Of a DNA stretch of 37,344 nucleotides, positions 22,889-30,571 are shown piece after piece. The stretch's first letter is position 1; every line of letters begins with the position of its first letter. Origin of the DNA: an uncultured Prevotellaceae bacterium (GTDB lineage: Bacteria > Bacteroidota > Bacteroidia > Bacteroidales > Bacteroidaceae); assembly GCA_902774925.1 (NCBI GenBank), contig CACYKE010000030.1, forward strand, positions 1-37,344. The letters are read 5' to 3'. The position numbers and the translations under genes are program-made. Below the pieces are notes generated by a model. It was not told the origin of the DNA and did not search any database. It was given only the letters and a program-made list of their open reading frames with translations.

Positions 22889-24925
22889 ATGATTAAGATG
22901 TTTGCAATGATGAAAAAAGTGATTATCGCCGTAGCAATGCTACTTTGTAGCCTGTTTAGCACGGCACAGAATCTGAGGGGTAACATGGACCCGAGTGTGA
23001 AACCTGGTGATGACTTCTGGCAGTATGCCGTAGGCGGATGGCTGAAAGCTAACCCGCTGGATGCGCAGCACCCTGAGAATGGGGCGTTCACCGAGTTGTA
23101 TGAACTGAACAACGACCGCATCAACAAGCTCATCATGGCATACGCCGAGAAGAAGAATTTGCCGCAGGGTTCCGATGGACGGAAGATAGGTGCGCTCTAT
23201 CGTCTCTACATGGACAGCGTCAGCCGTAACAAGATGGGCTACGAGCCGATAATGCCTTATCTGAAGCAGGTGCGCGAGGTGCAGACCCGCGACGAGGCAC
23301 TTCGCCTGATGTACGCCCTCGATGCAAAGGGATTTAATACTGCTCCCTTCGGTCTCAGTCTGAGCCTAAACCCCTTCAACTCGTCAGAGTATATGATGTT
23401 TGCGGGGCATGGTGGTGCTTCGCTGCCCAAGGAGTACTATGACCAGCCCAACGAACAGCAGCAGGCCACCGTCGCAGCCATGAAGAGCCTGAACAAGGAC
23501 TATCTGAAGATGGTGGGCTATAGTGATGCCGCCGCTGAGCAGAAGATGCAGGCCGAGTGGGCTATAGAATATAGGATAGGTATGAAGACACTCGACCAAG
23601 TAGCTCGTCGGGACCCGATGGCCACGAACCACCCGATGCCGTGGAAGCAGCTGCTCAACGACTTCAAGGGCATCGACTATGTGGCCTATCGTGATGCCTT
23701 GGGCTTGCCGAAGGACATCGACGTGGTGAACGTCGGTCAGATCGACGCGCTTCATGAGGTAGAGAAAGTGCTGGCCGAGACGAGCGTCGAGGACTTGAAG
23801 TCATATATGGAGTTGCACGTCATTAACGCCTATGCAAGTTTCCTGAGCGATGCCTTTACCGACCGTGCCTTTGAGGCCTCAAAGGTCATCAGCGGCGTGC
23901 AGGAGCAACAGCCCCGATGGAAGCGTGCCGTCAGCACCATCAGCGGCAATCTGGGCGAGACCATCGGCAAGCTCTATGTCAAGGAATACTTCCCTGAGAC
24001 CAGCAAACAGCGCGTCTACCGTTTAGTGAAGGACTTGCAGCAGGCCTTCGAGGACCGTCTGAAGGAGAACACCTGGATGAGCGATTCGACTAAAGCCAAG
24101 GCACTGGAGAAACTCCACGCCATGCACATCAACGTGGGCTATCCCGACAAGTGGCAGGACATGGAGAAATTCATCGACATCCGAGAGACGGAGAACCTCG
24201 TCGAGAACTTCATCCGTATCAGTCAGGAGGCTCGTCAGGCCCAACTGCGCAAATACTGGCATCAGCCCGTCGACAAGACCATGATGCCCTGCTCGCCGCA
24301 GACAGTCAACGCCTTCTATCACCCGCTCTTCAATAGCATCAATTTCCCTGCCGCCATCCTGCAGCCGCCGTTCTTCGATCCAAAGGCCGACTACGTCTCG
24401 AATTACGGTGCCATTGGTGCTGTCATCGGCCACGAGATGACCCACGGCTTCGATGACCAGGGCTGTCAGTTCGACAAGGACGGAAACCTGAAGAACTGGT
24501 GGACGGCTGACGATAAGGCCCGTTATAACGAGCGCACCAAGGTCATCGCTGATTGGTTCAGCGAGCAGGAAGCAGTGCCAGGACTGAAAGTGAACGGCCA
24601 AAAGACCCTTGGCGAGAACGTCAGCGACAACGGCGGCCTGAAGATTGCCTACCGTGCATTTACTAACCGTATGAAGCAAGAGTCCCTCGGCACCGTCTAT
24701 GGCTTCACCCCTGCCCAGCGTTTCTACTTAGCCTATGCCCGTGTCTGGGCCTGCAACAGCACACCTGAGTACACCGCTATGCTCGTCAATAGTGACGTTC
24801 ACTCACCCGCTCGTCTGCGTGTGATGGCAGCCCTGCCGATGATTGACACCTGGTACGAAGCCTTCGGCATCAAGTCTGATGCCAAGATGTTCATCTCCAA
24901 GGAAAAGCGGGCATTAGTGTGGTAA
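22889..24925 (+). CDS. M13 family zinc metallopeptidase, paralogue 2
   Basis: It has the same architecture as the gene at 5513-7543: signal peptide (KKVIIAVAMLLCSLFSTAQ), DPSVKPGDDFWQYAVGGWLK at the mature N-terminus, NAFYHPLFNSINFPAAIL, zinc motif HEMTH (H515, E516, H519), third ligand E576 in GENVSDNGG, and C-terminal ALVW. Length is 678 aa from the ATG at 22889; ATG 22910, directly before the signal peptide, is equally plausible. It lies 81 bp after the LiaF-like gene with no clear promoter of its own, so it may be read from the LytTR-box promoter. The two paralogues share motifs but differ widely in sequence, so this is not a recent duplication. Confidence 0.94.
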   Translation: MIKMFAMMKKVIIAVAMLLCSLFSTAQNLRGNMDPSVKPGDDFWQYAVGGWLKANPLDAQHPENGAFTELYELNNDRINKLIMAYAEKKNLPQGSDGRKIGALYRLYMDSVSRNKMGYEPIMPYLKQVREVQTRDEALRLMYALDAKGFNTAPFGLSLSLNPFNSSEYMMFAGHGGASLPKEYYDQPNEQQQATVAAMKSLNKDYLKMVGYSDAAAEQKMQAEWAIEYRIGMKTLDQVARRDPMATNHPMPWKQLLNDFKGIDYVAYRDALGLPKDIDVVNVGQIDALHEVEKVLAETSVEDLKSYMELHVINAYASFLSDAFTDRAFEASKVISGVQEQQPRWKRAVSTISGNLGETIGKLYVKEYFPETSKQRVYRLVKDLQQAFEDRLKENTWMSDSTKAKALEKLHAMHINVGYPDKWQDMEKFIDIRETENLVENFIRISQEARQAQLRKYWHQPVDKTMMPCSPQTVNAFYHPLFNSINFPAAILQPPFFDPKADYVSNYGAIGAVIGHEMTHGFDDQGCQFDKDGNLKNWWTADDKARYNERTKVIADWFSEQEAVPGLKVNGQKTLGENVSDNGGLKIAYRAFTNRMKQESLGTVYGFTPAQRFYLAYARVWACNSTPEYTAMLVNSDVHSPARLRVMAALPMIDTWYEAFGIKSDAKMFISKEKRALVW

Positions 24926-24947
24926 TGCACTACAAATAGCACAGATT

Positions 24948-24973
24948 AAGGAGTCCTAAGCGGCTCCTTTTTT
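24948..24973 (+). terminator. Intrinsic terminator after M13 peptidase 2
   Basis: AAGGAG (24948-24953) pairs with CTCCTT (24964-24969) across a 10-nt loop, and a T-run continues to 24973. It is 22 bp after the stop codon. Confidence 0.75.
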
Positions 24974-24980
24974 CATGCCA

Positions 24981-25052
24981 TTTATTATTCCATTTATCCC
25001 AGAATCTACCATTTATCACACCGTTTGTCACAAACTTGGGCTGAATATCCCA
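24981..25052 (+). promoter_or_regulatory. Array of five direct-repeat half-sites upstream of the beta-barrel receptor
   Basis: The half-sites are TTTATTATT (24981), TTTATCCCA (24993), TTTATCACA (25012), TTTGTCACA (25024) and AATATCCCA (25044-25052). Spacings are 12, 19, 12 and 20 bp, nearly the same rhythm as the array at 22044-22102. The last half-site ends exactly 28 bp before the -7 box. Confidence 0.75.
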
Positions 25053-25056
25053 AATA

Positions 25057-25088
25057 TTTGCGGGTGCTGCAACTTCATCGTACCTTTG
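25057..25088 (+). promoter_or_regulatory. Promoter of the beta-barrel receptor gene
   Basis: TTTG (25057-25060) and TACCTTTG (25081-25088) are separated by 20 bp. The -33 TTTG lies 4 bp after the proximal half-site. The leader of about 30 nt lacks the structured element seen at 22136 and 31658. Confidence 0.82.
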
Positions 25089-25124
25089 CAGCGTCCAACA
25101 GACGAAAATTAAAAATTTTATGAT

Positions 25125-27338
25125 ATGAAAAGTGTAAGTTTTAGATTCGCAGCGCTGATAGCTGCAATGATGATGACGATGATGACGTTCGCGCAGATGA
25201 ACGACAGCATCTCGACGGACTCGACGATGTGGTTCAACCAGACGCAGGAACTGAGTGGCGTGGTAGTAAAGGGACGTCTGCCCAAGACGCGTGTAAAAGG
25301 TGATGCTATGAGAACAAGAGTCGCTGGCACGATACTGGAGAAGGCCGGAACGGTGAGCGATGCCCTGTCGAAGATTCCCACGCTGGAGGCTGAGCGCGAC
25401 GGTGGTGTGAAGGTGCTAGGCCGTGGCGATGCCGAGGTGTATATCAATGGCCGACGGGTGCAGGACATGAAGGAACTCTCACGTCTGCGCTCCGACCAGA
25501 TCCAGCACGTCGATGTGGTGCAGAACCCTGGTGCCCGCTATGCTGCCTCGGTGAAGGCCGTCGTACGCATCACGCTGAAGAAGGCGCAGGGCGAGGGCCT
25601 GAGCTTTCAGAACAGCACGCAGTTCATGTACCAGTATGGCGGTTCGCTGAACAATAACCTCACTGCCAACTACCGCACGGGCGGACTCGACGTAACCGGC
25701 TCGTTCTGGGTGGGCACCTATAATCACTATAAGGGCTTACAGGTGAACGACATGCTTTATTACGTGGGGCCAGATCAAGTGACGGGTCACTCCACCCAGG
25801 AGATGAGACATCCCTGGCACGCATGGTCACCACAGTTGCAGTTCAATTATATGGTCAACGAGAACCATACCTTCGGCGCCTACTACAAATACGACCGCAC
25901 GCCCAGTAGCGAGACAAAAGGCGACTACCTGACGGACATGTTCGAGAATGGCATCCTGACTGAGCGCTCCGCGAGCTACATCTGGCAGGATCAAAATGTC
26001 AAGAAGCACATCTTCAATGCGTATTATAATGGTAAGATGGGAGAGTTGGGTATCGACTTGAACATCGACGGACTCTTCGATGACACTAAGACGCCAGGCC
26101 GCACAACGGAGCAGACTACGGCTGCTTCTGTGGCTGGTGGTTTACCCGCCAGCACAGAGTCTCGTCTCATCGAGAGCAATACCAACAGCGGCAATAATTT
26201 CTGGGCCTCGAAGCTCATCTTCAGCTATCCCATATTGAAGGGTAATCTCTCCGTGGGCGGCGAATACAGCTATAACCATCGTACGGATGCTTATACCTTC
26301 CAAGCTACAGATGCTGTGCCCGTGAAATCTACTGATACGGAGATCAACGAGAAGTCATCGGCCATCTTCCTCGAATATGGACGGCAGTTTGGCAAGCTCT
26401 ATGCTCAAGCTGGTCTGCGATACGAACATCTGACGAACGACTACTTCAACTTCGGCGTAAAAGAGGATGAGGTGTGTCGCGACTACGGCGACTGGTTCCC
26501 CACCGCCACCGTTTCCGCGCCCATCGGAAAGCTGCAACTGAGCCTCTCGTATCGCCGTGACATTCAGCGCCCGGCCTATTCAAGCCTGACCAGCTCGACG
26601 ATGTACGCCAACCGTTACACCTATCAGAGCGGCAACCCCTACCTGCTGCCGACTTACACGCACAGCATCGTGCTGAATGCTGCCTATCAATGGGCGAACC
26701 TGACCGTCAACTACGGTCGCATAAAGAACAGCGAGACGATGTCCACCGAGCCTTTCCCCGGCAGTACGGATCCGCTCATCAGCCTCGTCCGTCCCATCAA
26801 TAGTGAGGAGGACTACAACCAACTCTCGCTGAGTCTTTCCGCACGCCCAACTATCAACTTTAAACTCTCAACTTTCAACTGTTCATGGCACCCGATGTGG
26901 TATGTCTTCACCGTCTTCCAAAATTACAAGACACCGACGGCTGACGGCACCATCAAGACCCTCAACGACCCATACGTCACGCTCGTCTGGAACAATGACA
27001 TCGAGCTGCCCCACAATTTCCGCCTGACTGCCAACGCCCAGTGGGCCACGAAGGGCGACTACAACAACTTCAGCATCACCGCCCGGCGATTCGACCTCAC
27101 GCTCGGCGTGCAGCGCGACTTCAACCTCCGCCATTTGGGCATGCTGACGCTTGATGTGCGCTGTGTCGATGTTCTGAACACCAACAAGACCGAGGCCGTC
27201 ATCTATGGCATCCGCGAACTGTCGACCGCCAACCCCGCCCGCCGCACGTTCCTCGTCAACCTCAATTGGAAGTTCAACGAGGCCCGCTCGAAATATCGTG
27301 GAAGTGGTGCCGGCGAGAAGCAGAAAGCAAGAATGTAA
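25125..27338 (+). CDS. Outer-membrane beta-barrel receptor (TonB-dependent-receptor-like, OMP_b-brl_3 type), 737 aa
   Basis: A signal peptide (residues 1-23, ending MTMMTFA) precedes a plug-like region (ELSGVVVKGRLPKTRVKGDAMR; VSDALSKIPTLEAERDGGVKVLGRGDAEVYINGRR; LRSDQIQHVDVVQNPGARY) and then a long alternating beta-strand barrel with many Tyr/Asn/Gly turns. There is no N-terminal carboxypeptidase-regulatory domain, unlike the related gene at 35801. The ligand is unknown. It is not paired with a SusD-like gene, so it is not a classical polysaccharide-utilisation receptor. A repeat-derived segment (INFKLSTFN) interrupts the barrel at 26849-26881. It stands alone between a LytTR-type promoter and the next gene's own promoter. 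Confidence 0.88.
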   Translation: MKSVSFRFAALIAAMMMTMMTFAQMNDSISTDSTMWFNQTQELSGVVVKGRLPKTRVKGDAMRTRVAGTILEKAGTVSDALSKIPTLEAERDGGVKVLGRGDAEVYINGRRVQDMKELSRLRSDQIQHVDVVQNPGARYAASVKAVVRITLKKAQGEGLSFQNSTQFMYQYGGSLNNNLTANYRTGGLDVTGSFWVGTYNHYKGLQVNDMLYYVGPDQVTGHSTQEMRHPWHAWSPQLQFNYMVNENHTFGAYYKYDRTPSSETKGDYLTDMFENGILTERSASYIWQDQNVKKHIFNAYYNGKMGELGIDLNIDGLFDDTKTPGRTTEQTTAASVAGGLPASTESRLIESNTNSGNNFWASKLIFSYPILKGNLSVGGEYSYNHRTDAYTFQATDAVPVKSTDTEINEKSSAIFLEYGRQFGKLYAQAGLRYEHLTNDYFNFGVKEDEVCRDYGDWFPTATVSAPIGKLQLSLSYRRDIQRPAYSSLTSSTMYANRYTYQSGNPYLLPTYTHSIVLNAAYQWANLTVNYGRIKNSETMSTEPFPGSTDPLISLVRPINSEEDYNQLSLSLSARPTINFKLSTFNCSWHPMWYVFTVFQNYKTPTADGTIKTLNDPYVTLVWNNDIELPHNFRLTANAQWATKGDYNNFSITARRFDLTLGVQRDFNLRHLGMLTLDVRCVDVLNTNKTEAVIYGIRELSTANPARRTFLVNLNWKFNEARSKYRGSGAGEKQKARM
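26849..26881 (+). repeat. TCAACTTT-type simple repeat inside the receptor gene
   Basis: The units CTATCAACTTT, AAACTCTCAACTTT and CAACT follow one another and are translated as TINFKLSTFN, lengthening one barrel loop or strand pair. From memory, similar AACTTTCAACT tracts are common between genes in Prevotella and Bacteroides, so this may be a spread repeat that stayed in frame. Confidence 0.6.
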
Positions 27339-27347
27339 ATGATTTAT

Positions 27348-27378
27348 TTTGCATTTCGCTCACTTATTCGTATCTTTG
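27348..27378 (+). promoter_or_regulatory. Promoter of the CPBP protease gene
   Basis: TTTG (27348-27351) and TATCTTTG (27371-27378) are separated by 19 bp. The ATG at 27387 follows the -7 box by 8 bp, predicting a leader of only 1-3 nt. Confidence 0.75.
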
Positions 27379-27386
27379 CAGTCGAT

Positions 27387-28190
27387 ATGAAGAAAATAAC
27401 CAACATACTGAAACCCCTGATGCCGATACTCGCGGCAGCATACGGTTTTGGACTTATATACGTGACGGCACTGCCATTGGATGGTGACAACAAGAATTTT
27501 GCCAACGATTTGCTATCGTGCCTGATCACATTGGTATGCATCATACTGACGTTTTTCCTTGTGAAACGTGTTGAGCCGAAATGGTTCACCTCAGCCAGTC
27601 AATTCTCGCTGAAAGTACCTAAATGGCCAATCATCATCGGGCTGTTGATGATAGCTCCTTTGTGGCTTGTCGCAGAGGGATATCTCGTCTATGGTCTCAC
27701 GTCGCTCTTCCACACCGTGCAGCTGGAAACGGTGACCTACACGACATCAGAGCTGCGTGAAGACCTGATTGCCAGCATCCATGCTGTGCTGCTGGCTCCC
27801 GTGCTCGAAGAGTTGTGTTTCAGGCAAATGGCCATCTCGCCCTTCCGTCGGCGAGGTGCTCAGGTTGCTGTTTGCGTGGTGATGGCTGTATTGTTCGGTA
27901 TGCTTCATGTGCGCAACTTCCCTGGTGCATTCCTTGCTGCTATGGCATATGGTCTGGTGTTCATCTGGTCGCGGAACATCTGGTATGGCGTTGCTCTCCA
28001 TGCAGGTCATAATCTAACGGCTACGCTCCTTGCAATCTACTGCTGGCTGGGGCTTGGCGACATGCAGATGGCAAAAATACCAGTCATCTTCCTGACCGAT
28101 GCACCAGTCATCGTCGGCAGTATTGTACTGGCCATTGGAGGTGTTCTGCTTATGCAGCGTTATTTTACGGCTTCAGGACGCAGGATGTAA
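27387..28190 (+). CDS. CPBP-family intramembrane metalloprotease (CAAX-protease-like), 267 aa
   Basis: This is a multi-pass membrane protein (about 7-8 helices) with the family motifs in order: EELCFRQ (EExxxR), VLFGMLHVRN (FxxxH) and VALHAGHN (HxxxN). These place the metal/catalytic residues in the membrane. Family members include eukaryotic Rce1 homologues and bacteriocin-immunity or maturation proteases; the substrate here is unknown. The start is ATG 27387 (MKKITNILKPLMPIL), after the promoter; the longer frame from 27339 spans the -7 box and is rejected. The 3' end overlaps the convergent HU-like gene by 31 bp. Confidence 0.92.
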   Translation: MKKITNILKPLMPILAAAYGFGLIYVTALPLDGDNKNFANDLLSCLITLVCIILTFFLVKRVEPKWFTSASQFSLKVPKWPIIIGLLMIAPLWLVAEGYLVYGLTSLFHTVQLETVTYTTSELREDLIASIHAVLLAPVLEELCFRQMAISPFRRRGAQVAVCVVMAVLFGMLHVRNFPGAFLAAMAYGLVFIWSRNIWYGVALHAGHNLTATLLAIYCWLGLGDMQMAKIPVIFLTDAPVIVGSIVLAIGGVLLMQRYFTASGRRM

Positions 28191-28795
28191 AGTTTCTGAC
28201 TCCTTTGTCCCCTGCTTGTGATACCTGTTGAGGAATCGCTTGCCAGTTTCCTGAGTTCTTCTGCTGCCGTCGAACGCGAAAGCCCCGTCAATTGCACATA
28301 GTCGGGCACTTTCATAAACATATGGGCCTTCATGAAGTCGCGTGCTTTCTGGATGCGCTCTTCCAGTGTGAATGGCGACTTTTTGAGCCTGCTCTCTCCA
28401 CCTCTCACCAGCGTGCACTTGCGGTCGGTATTCCTAATCAGATCCTTGTCAGCCCTGTACGACACGCCATTCACCATAATACTCTTCGCATTACGGTTTG
28501 ACTCGCCCTCCTCGAAAGCATCTGGCAGCATGTCGCTTCTTACGCCGAGTTTGGCGTTGAAGGTGCCGATGCCGTCCAGTTTCACGGAAAATCCTTCCGC
28601 CATACACAAAGCCAGTTTCTCACTAACCAGCGACAACACACCAAGGATCTGGCTCTCGTCCATTCTTCCCTCACGATGGCACAAATCCACGAACTGCTGA
28701 AAGTTCATGGATTGCAATTCCATCTTGTAGCAGGCCTGCGTACGGCCCGTGCCGTTTAAATCGGCAACCTCTCGTTTGATATACTTTGCATACAT
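28160..28795 (-). CDS. HU-related DNA-binding protein (TIGR01201-like) with C-terminal helical extension, 211 aa
   Basis: The N-terminal part fits the Bacteroidetes histone-like family: MYAKYIKREVADLNGTGRTQACYKM, helices FQQFVDLCHREGRMDESQILGVLSLVSEKLALCMAEG, and the beta-arm region SVKLDGIGTFNAKLGVRSD. The C-terminal part (about 140-211), with ARDFMKAHMFMKVPDYVQLTGLSRSTAAEELRKL, looks like a winged-helix DNA-binding segment. It probably shapes or organises DNA. The start at 28795 follows a -7 box by 20 bp; an upstream in-frame ATG at 28909 would pass through the promoter. It is convergent with and overlaps the CPBP gene. Confidence 0.88.
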   Translation of the reverse strand: MYAKYIKREVADLNGTGRTQACYKMELQSMNFQQFVDLCHREGRMDESQILGVLSLVSEKLALCMAEGFSVKLDGIGTFNAKLGVRSDMLPDAFEEGESNRNAKSIMVNGVSYRADKDLIRNTDRKCTLVRGGESRLKKSPFTLEERIQKARDFMKAHMFMKVPDYVQLTGLSRSTAAEELRKLASDSSTGITSRGQRSQKLYILRPEAVK

Positions 28796-28815
28796 AGTTT
28801 TCGCAAATTTATATG

Positions 28816-28847
28816 CAAAGATAGCTATTGTTCTTAAAAACACCAAA
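28816..28847 (-). promoter_or_regulatory. Promoter of the HU-related gene
   Basis: The minus strand has TTTG (28844-28847) and TATCTTTG (28816-28823) separated by 20 bp. Confidence 0.8.
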
Positions 28848-28865
28848 TATTGTCGACGTTTTAAC

Positions 28866-29036
28866 ATCCATTGGCACAATTTTATTATCCATTGACGCAG
28901 TTTTAGCATCCATTGTCGTAGTTTTAACTTTACTCCGTACCTTCAAAGCCTATACTCCGTACTTAAAGAACGTTTTACCCGTACCTGTGTTCATTTTATC
29001 CCGTAGCACGGATTCAATTACTTACCGTTCGTCACA
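28866..29036. repeat. Helically phased tandem repeats between HU-like and GNAT genes
   Basis: This lies in the 392-bp gene-free stretch 28796-29187. ATCCATTG recurs at 28866, 28887 and 28908 in 21-bp units beginning TTTTA. TACTCCGTAC recurs at 28931 and 28953, with TACCCGTAC at 28976 (22-23 bp). TTTATCCCG (28995-29003) and TTCGTCACA (29028-29036) resemble the half-sites seen elsewhere. All repeat near two helical turns, suggesting binding sites along one DNA face. It lies upstream of both the minus-strand HU-like and plus-strand GNAT promoters. Confidence 0.6.
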
Positions 29037-29043
29037 CGGAATG

Positions 29044-29079
29044 CTCCCCGAAAAAAGGGGAGATTGCTTCCGCCGGAGC
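29044..29079. other. Two adjacent short hairpins upstream of the GNAT promoter
   Basis: CTCCCC/GGGGAG (29044-29062, 7-nt A-rich loop) is followed by GCTTC/GGAGC (29066-29079, 4-nt loop). No gene ends here, so a terminator role is unlikely. They could be DNA dyads or a remnant repeat. Confidence 0.4.
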
Positions 29080-29084
29080 GGTTA

Positions 29085-29113
29085 TTCATCACATTTTTAT
29101 GCAGATTATCCCA
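29085..29113 (+). promoter_or_regulatory. Direct-repeat box upstream of the GNAT/zinc-ribbon operon
   Basis: TTCATCACA (29085-29093) and ATTATCCCA (29105-29113) have the 20-bp period. The box ends 28 bp before the -7 element and 4 bp before the -33 TTTG, the same geometry as at 22094, 25044 and 31616. Confidence 0.75.
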
Positions 29114-29117
29114 AAAG

Positions 29118-29149
29118 TTTGTTGTTTCCCGCAACTATTCGTACCTTTG
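29118..29149 (+). promoter_or_regulatory. Promoter of the GNAT/zinc-ribbon operon
   Basis: TTTG (29118-29121) and TACCTTTG (29142-29149) are separated by 20 bp, 38 bp before the first start codon. Confidence 0.82.
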
Positions 29150-29187
29150 CAGCGTCAAATAGGAAAAAGTAACATAGTAGTAAAACA

Positions 29188-30090
29188 ATGCATATTAGAT
29201 TAGAACAACCAAAAGATTATCGTGAGGTGGAGAACCTTACGCGTGAGGCATTCTGGAATGTCTATCGTCCTGGATGCACAGAGCATTACGTGCTCAATCA
29301 GTATAGAACGAATCCCGACTTCATCCCTAAGTTGGACTTTGTGATGGAAGATGGCGATGGTGAGCACCAATCGCCTGGAAAGATTATCGGCCATGTGATG
29401 TTCTCCAAGGCAGAGATTACGCTTGACGACGGAACGGTGTTCCCTTCGTGGACTTTCGGCCCCATCAGCATTCATCCCGACTATAAGCGAAAGGGCTATG
29501 GCTTGAATTTGCTACAGTATGCAATAGAGAAAGCCAAGGAGATGGGTATAGGTCTTTTACAGATGGAAGGAAACATCGAATTCTACAAGCACGCAGGCTT
29601 CGAACTTGCCAGCAAGATGAAGATTCACTATCATGCCGAGCCGCGAGAGTCAGAGGTTCCGTATTTCCTCGCCCAAGAATTGATACCTGGCTATTGGGGC
29701 AATCGTGAAGGAACTTATTGCCCCCCCAAGGGCTATTTCGTAGCCGACGAGAATCCTGAAGCCTTTGAGGCTTACGAAGCCACCTTTCCCAAGAAAGAGA
29801 AAACATTCCAAGTGGGTCAGCTACCTCAGTTCTGTCAGAGTTGCGGTATGCCATTGACCCGCATCGAAGATTGCGGCACAAATGCGGACGGCAGCACAAA
29901 TTTCGACTACTGCCAGTATTGCTACAAGGACGGCAAATTCCTGCAGGAGTGTACAATGGACGAAATGATTGAGCATTGTGCCCAGTTCGTTGACGAGGTA
30001 AACAAGAACATGCCCAAACCCATGACCAAGGAAGAATACAAGCAGATGATGCAAGGCTTCTTCCCGATGCTGAAACGTTGGAGAAAATGA
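29188..30090 (+). CDS. GNAT N-acetyltransferase fused to a C-terminal CQSCGMPL-type zinc ribbon (300 aa)
   Basis: Residues 1-165 form a GNAT domain: FGPISIHPDYKRKGYG (acetyl-CoA pyrophosphate loop RKGYG) and LLQMEGNIEFYKHAGFELA. After a linker comes a putative zinc-ribbon domain (about 212-300) with CQSC, a second pair CQYC, the YKDGKFLQECTMDEMIEHCAQFV segment and an end of FFPMLKRWRK. The zinc ribbon is nearly the same as the N-terminus of the protein at 31765, where it is joined to a different enzyme. The acyl acceptor is unknown. It is first in an operon with two more GNATs and a CDP-alcohol phosphotransferase; its stop overlaps the next start. Confidence 0.9.
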   Translation: MHIRLEQPKDYREVENLTREAFWNVYRPGCTEHYVLNQYRTNPDFIPKLDFVMEDGDGEHQSPGKIIGHVMFSKAEITLDDGTVFPSWTFGPISIHPDYKRKGYGLNLLQYAIEKAKEMGIGLLQMEGNIEFYKHAGFELASKMKIHYHAEPRESEVPYFLAQELIPGYWGNREGTYCPPKGYFVADENPEAFEAYEATFPKKEKTFQVGQLPQFCQSCGMPLTRIEDCGTNADGSTNFDYCQYCYKDGKFLQECTMDEMIEHCAQFVDEVNKNMPKPMTKEEYKQMMQGFFPMLKRWRK

Positions 30091-30569
30091 TGAAACTTCG
30101 ACCATTCAACATCAACGATGCTCTGACTATTCTGAATTGGTGCAAGGATAAACATGCCTTCCGGCTTTGGAGTGCTGACAGGTATAAGGATTTCCCTGTT
30201 CAGCCTGAAGAGATGATAGAGCAGTACGAGGGAGAAAACATGTATCCGCTCACGGCTGTAGCTAATGATGAGATCGTCGGGCATATCCTATTGAGATTCC
30301 CCTCAGAGGATAAAAGTGTCATTCGTTTTGGCTTCGTCATCGTGGACGATTCGAAACGCGGTAAGGGCTATGGCAAGCAAATGCTGCGCCTCGCTATCGA
30401 TTATGCACAGCAAGAGTTGGGCGCTCAGAAGATTACCCTTGGTGTGTTTTGTGATAATCAGTCTGCCGTCGAATGCTATAAATCCGTCGGCTTCCACATC
30501 ACAGGAGAAGATTCCTATCCAATTGACGGAGAGGAATGGAAAGGTTTTGAAATGGAATTAATAGAATAA
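30087..30569 (+). CDS. GNAT N-acetyltransferase (160 aa)
   Basis: This is a RimJ/RimL-like GNAT with LRPFNINDALTILNWCKDK at the N-terminus and the acetyl-CoA motif DSKRGKGYGKQML, then LGVFCDNQSAVECYKSVGF. The start is chosen at ATG 30087, overlapping the upstream TGA (ATGATGA context); ATG 30090 is equally possible, and an upstream in-frame TTG at 30078 is less likely. The substrate (protein N-terminus, antibiotic or small amine) cannot be told from sequence. Second gene of the operon. Confidence 0.88.
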   Translation: MMKLRPFNINDALTILNWCKDKHAFRLWSADRYKDFPVQPEEMIEQYEGENMYPLTAVANDEIVGHILLRFPSEDKSVIRFGFVIVDDSKRGKGYGKQMLRLAIDYAQQELGAQKITLGVFCDNQSAVECYKSVGFHITGEDSYPIDGEEWKGFEMELIE

Positions 30570-30571
30570 CA

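Noticed and set aside
28866-28930. Possible CRISPR array
   Set aside because: The repeats are only about 8 bp with a 21-bp total period, too short for CRISPR repeats and spacers, and no cas genes are present.
29044-29062. CCCC-A7-GGGG hairpin as a terminator
   Set aside because: No gene reads into it on either strand and there is no T-run; both flanking genes diverge from this region.
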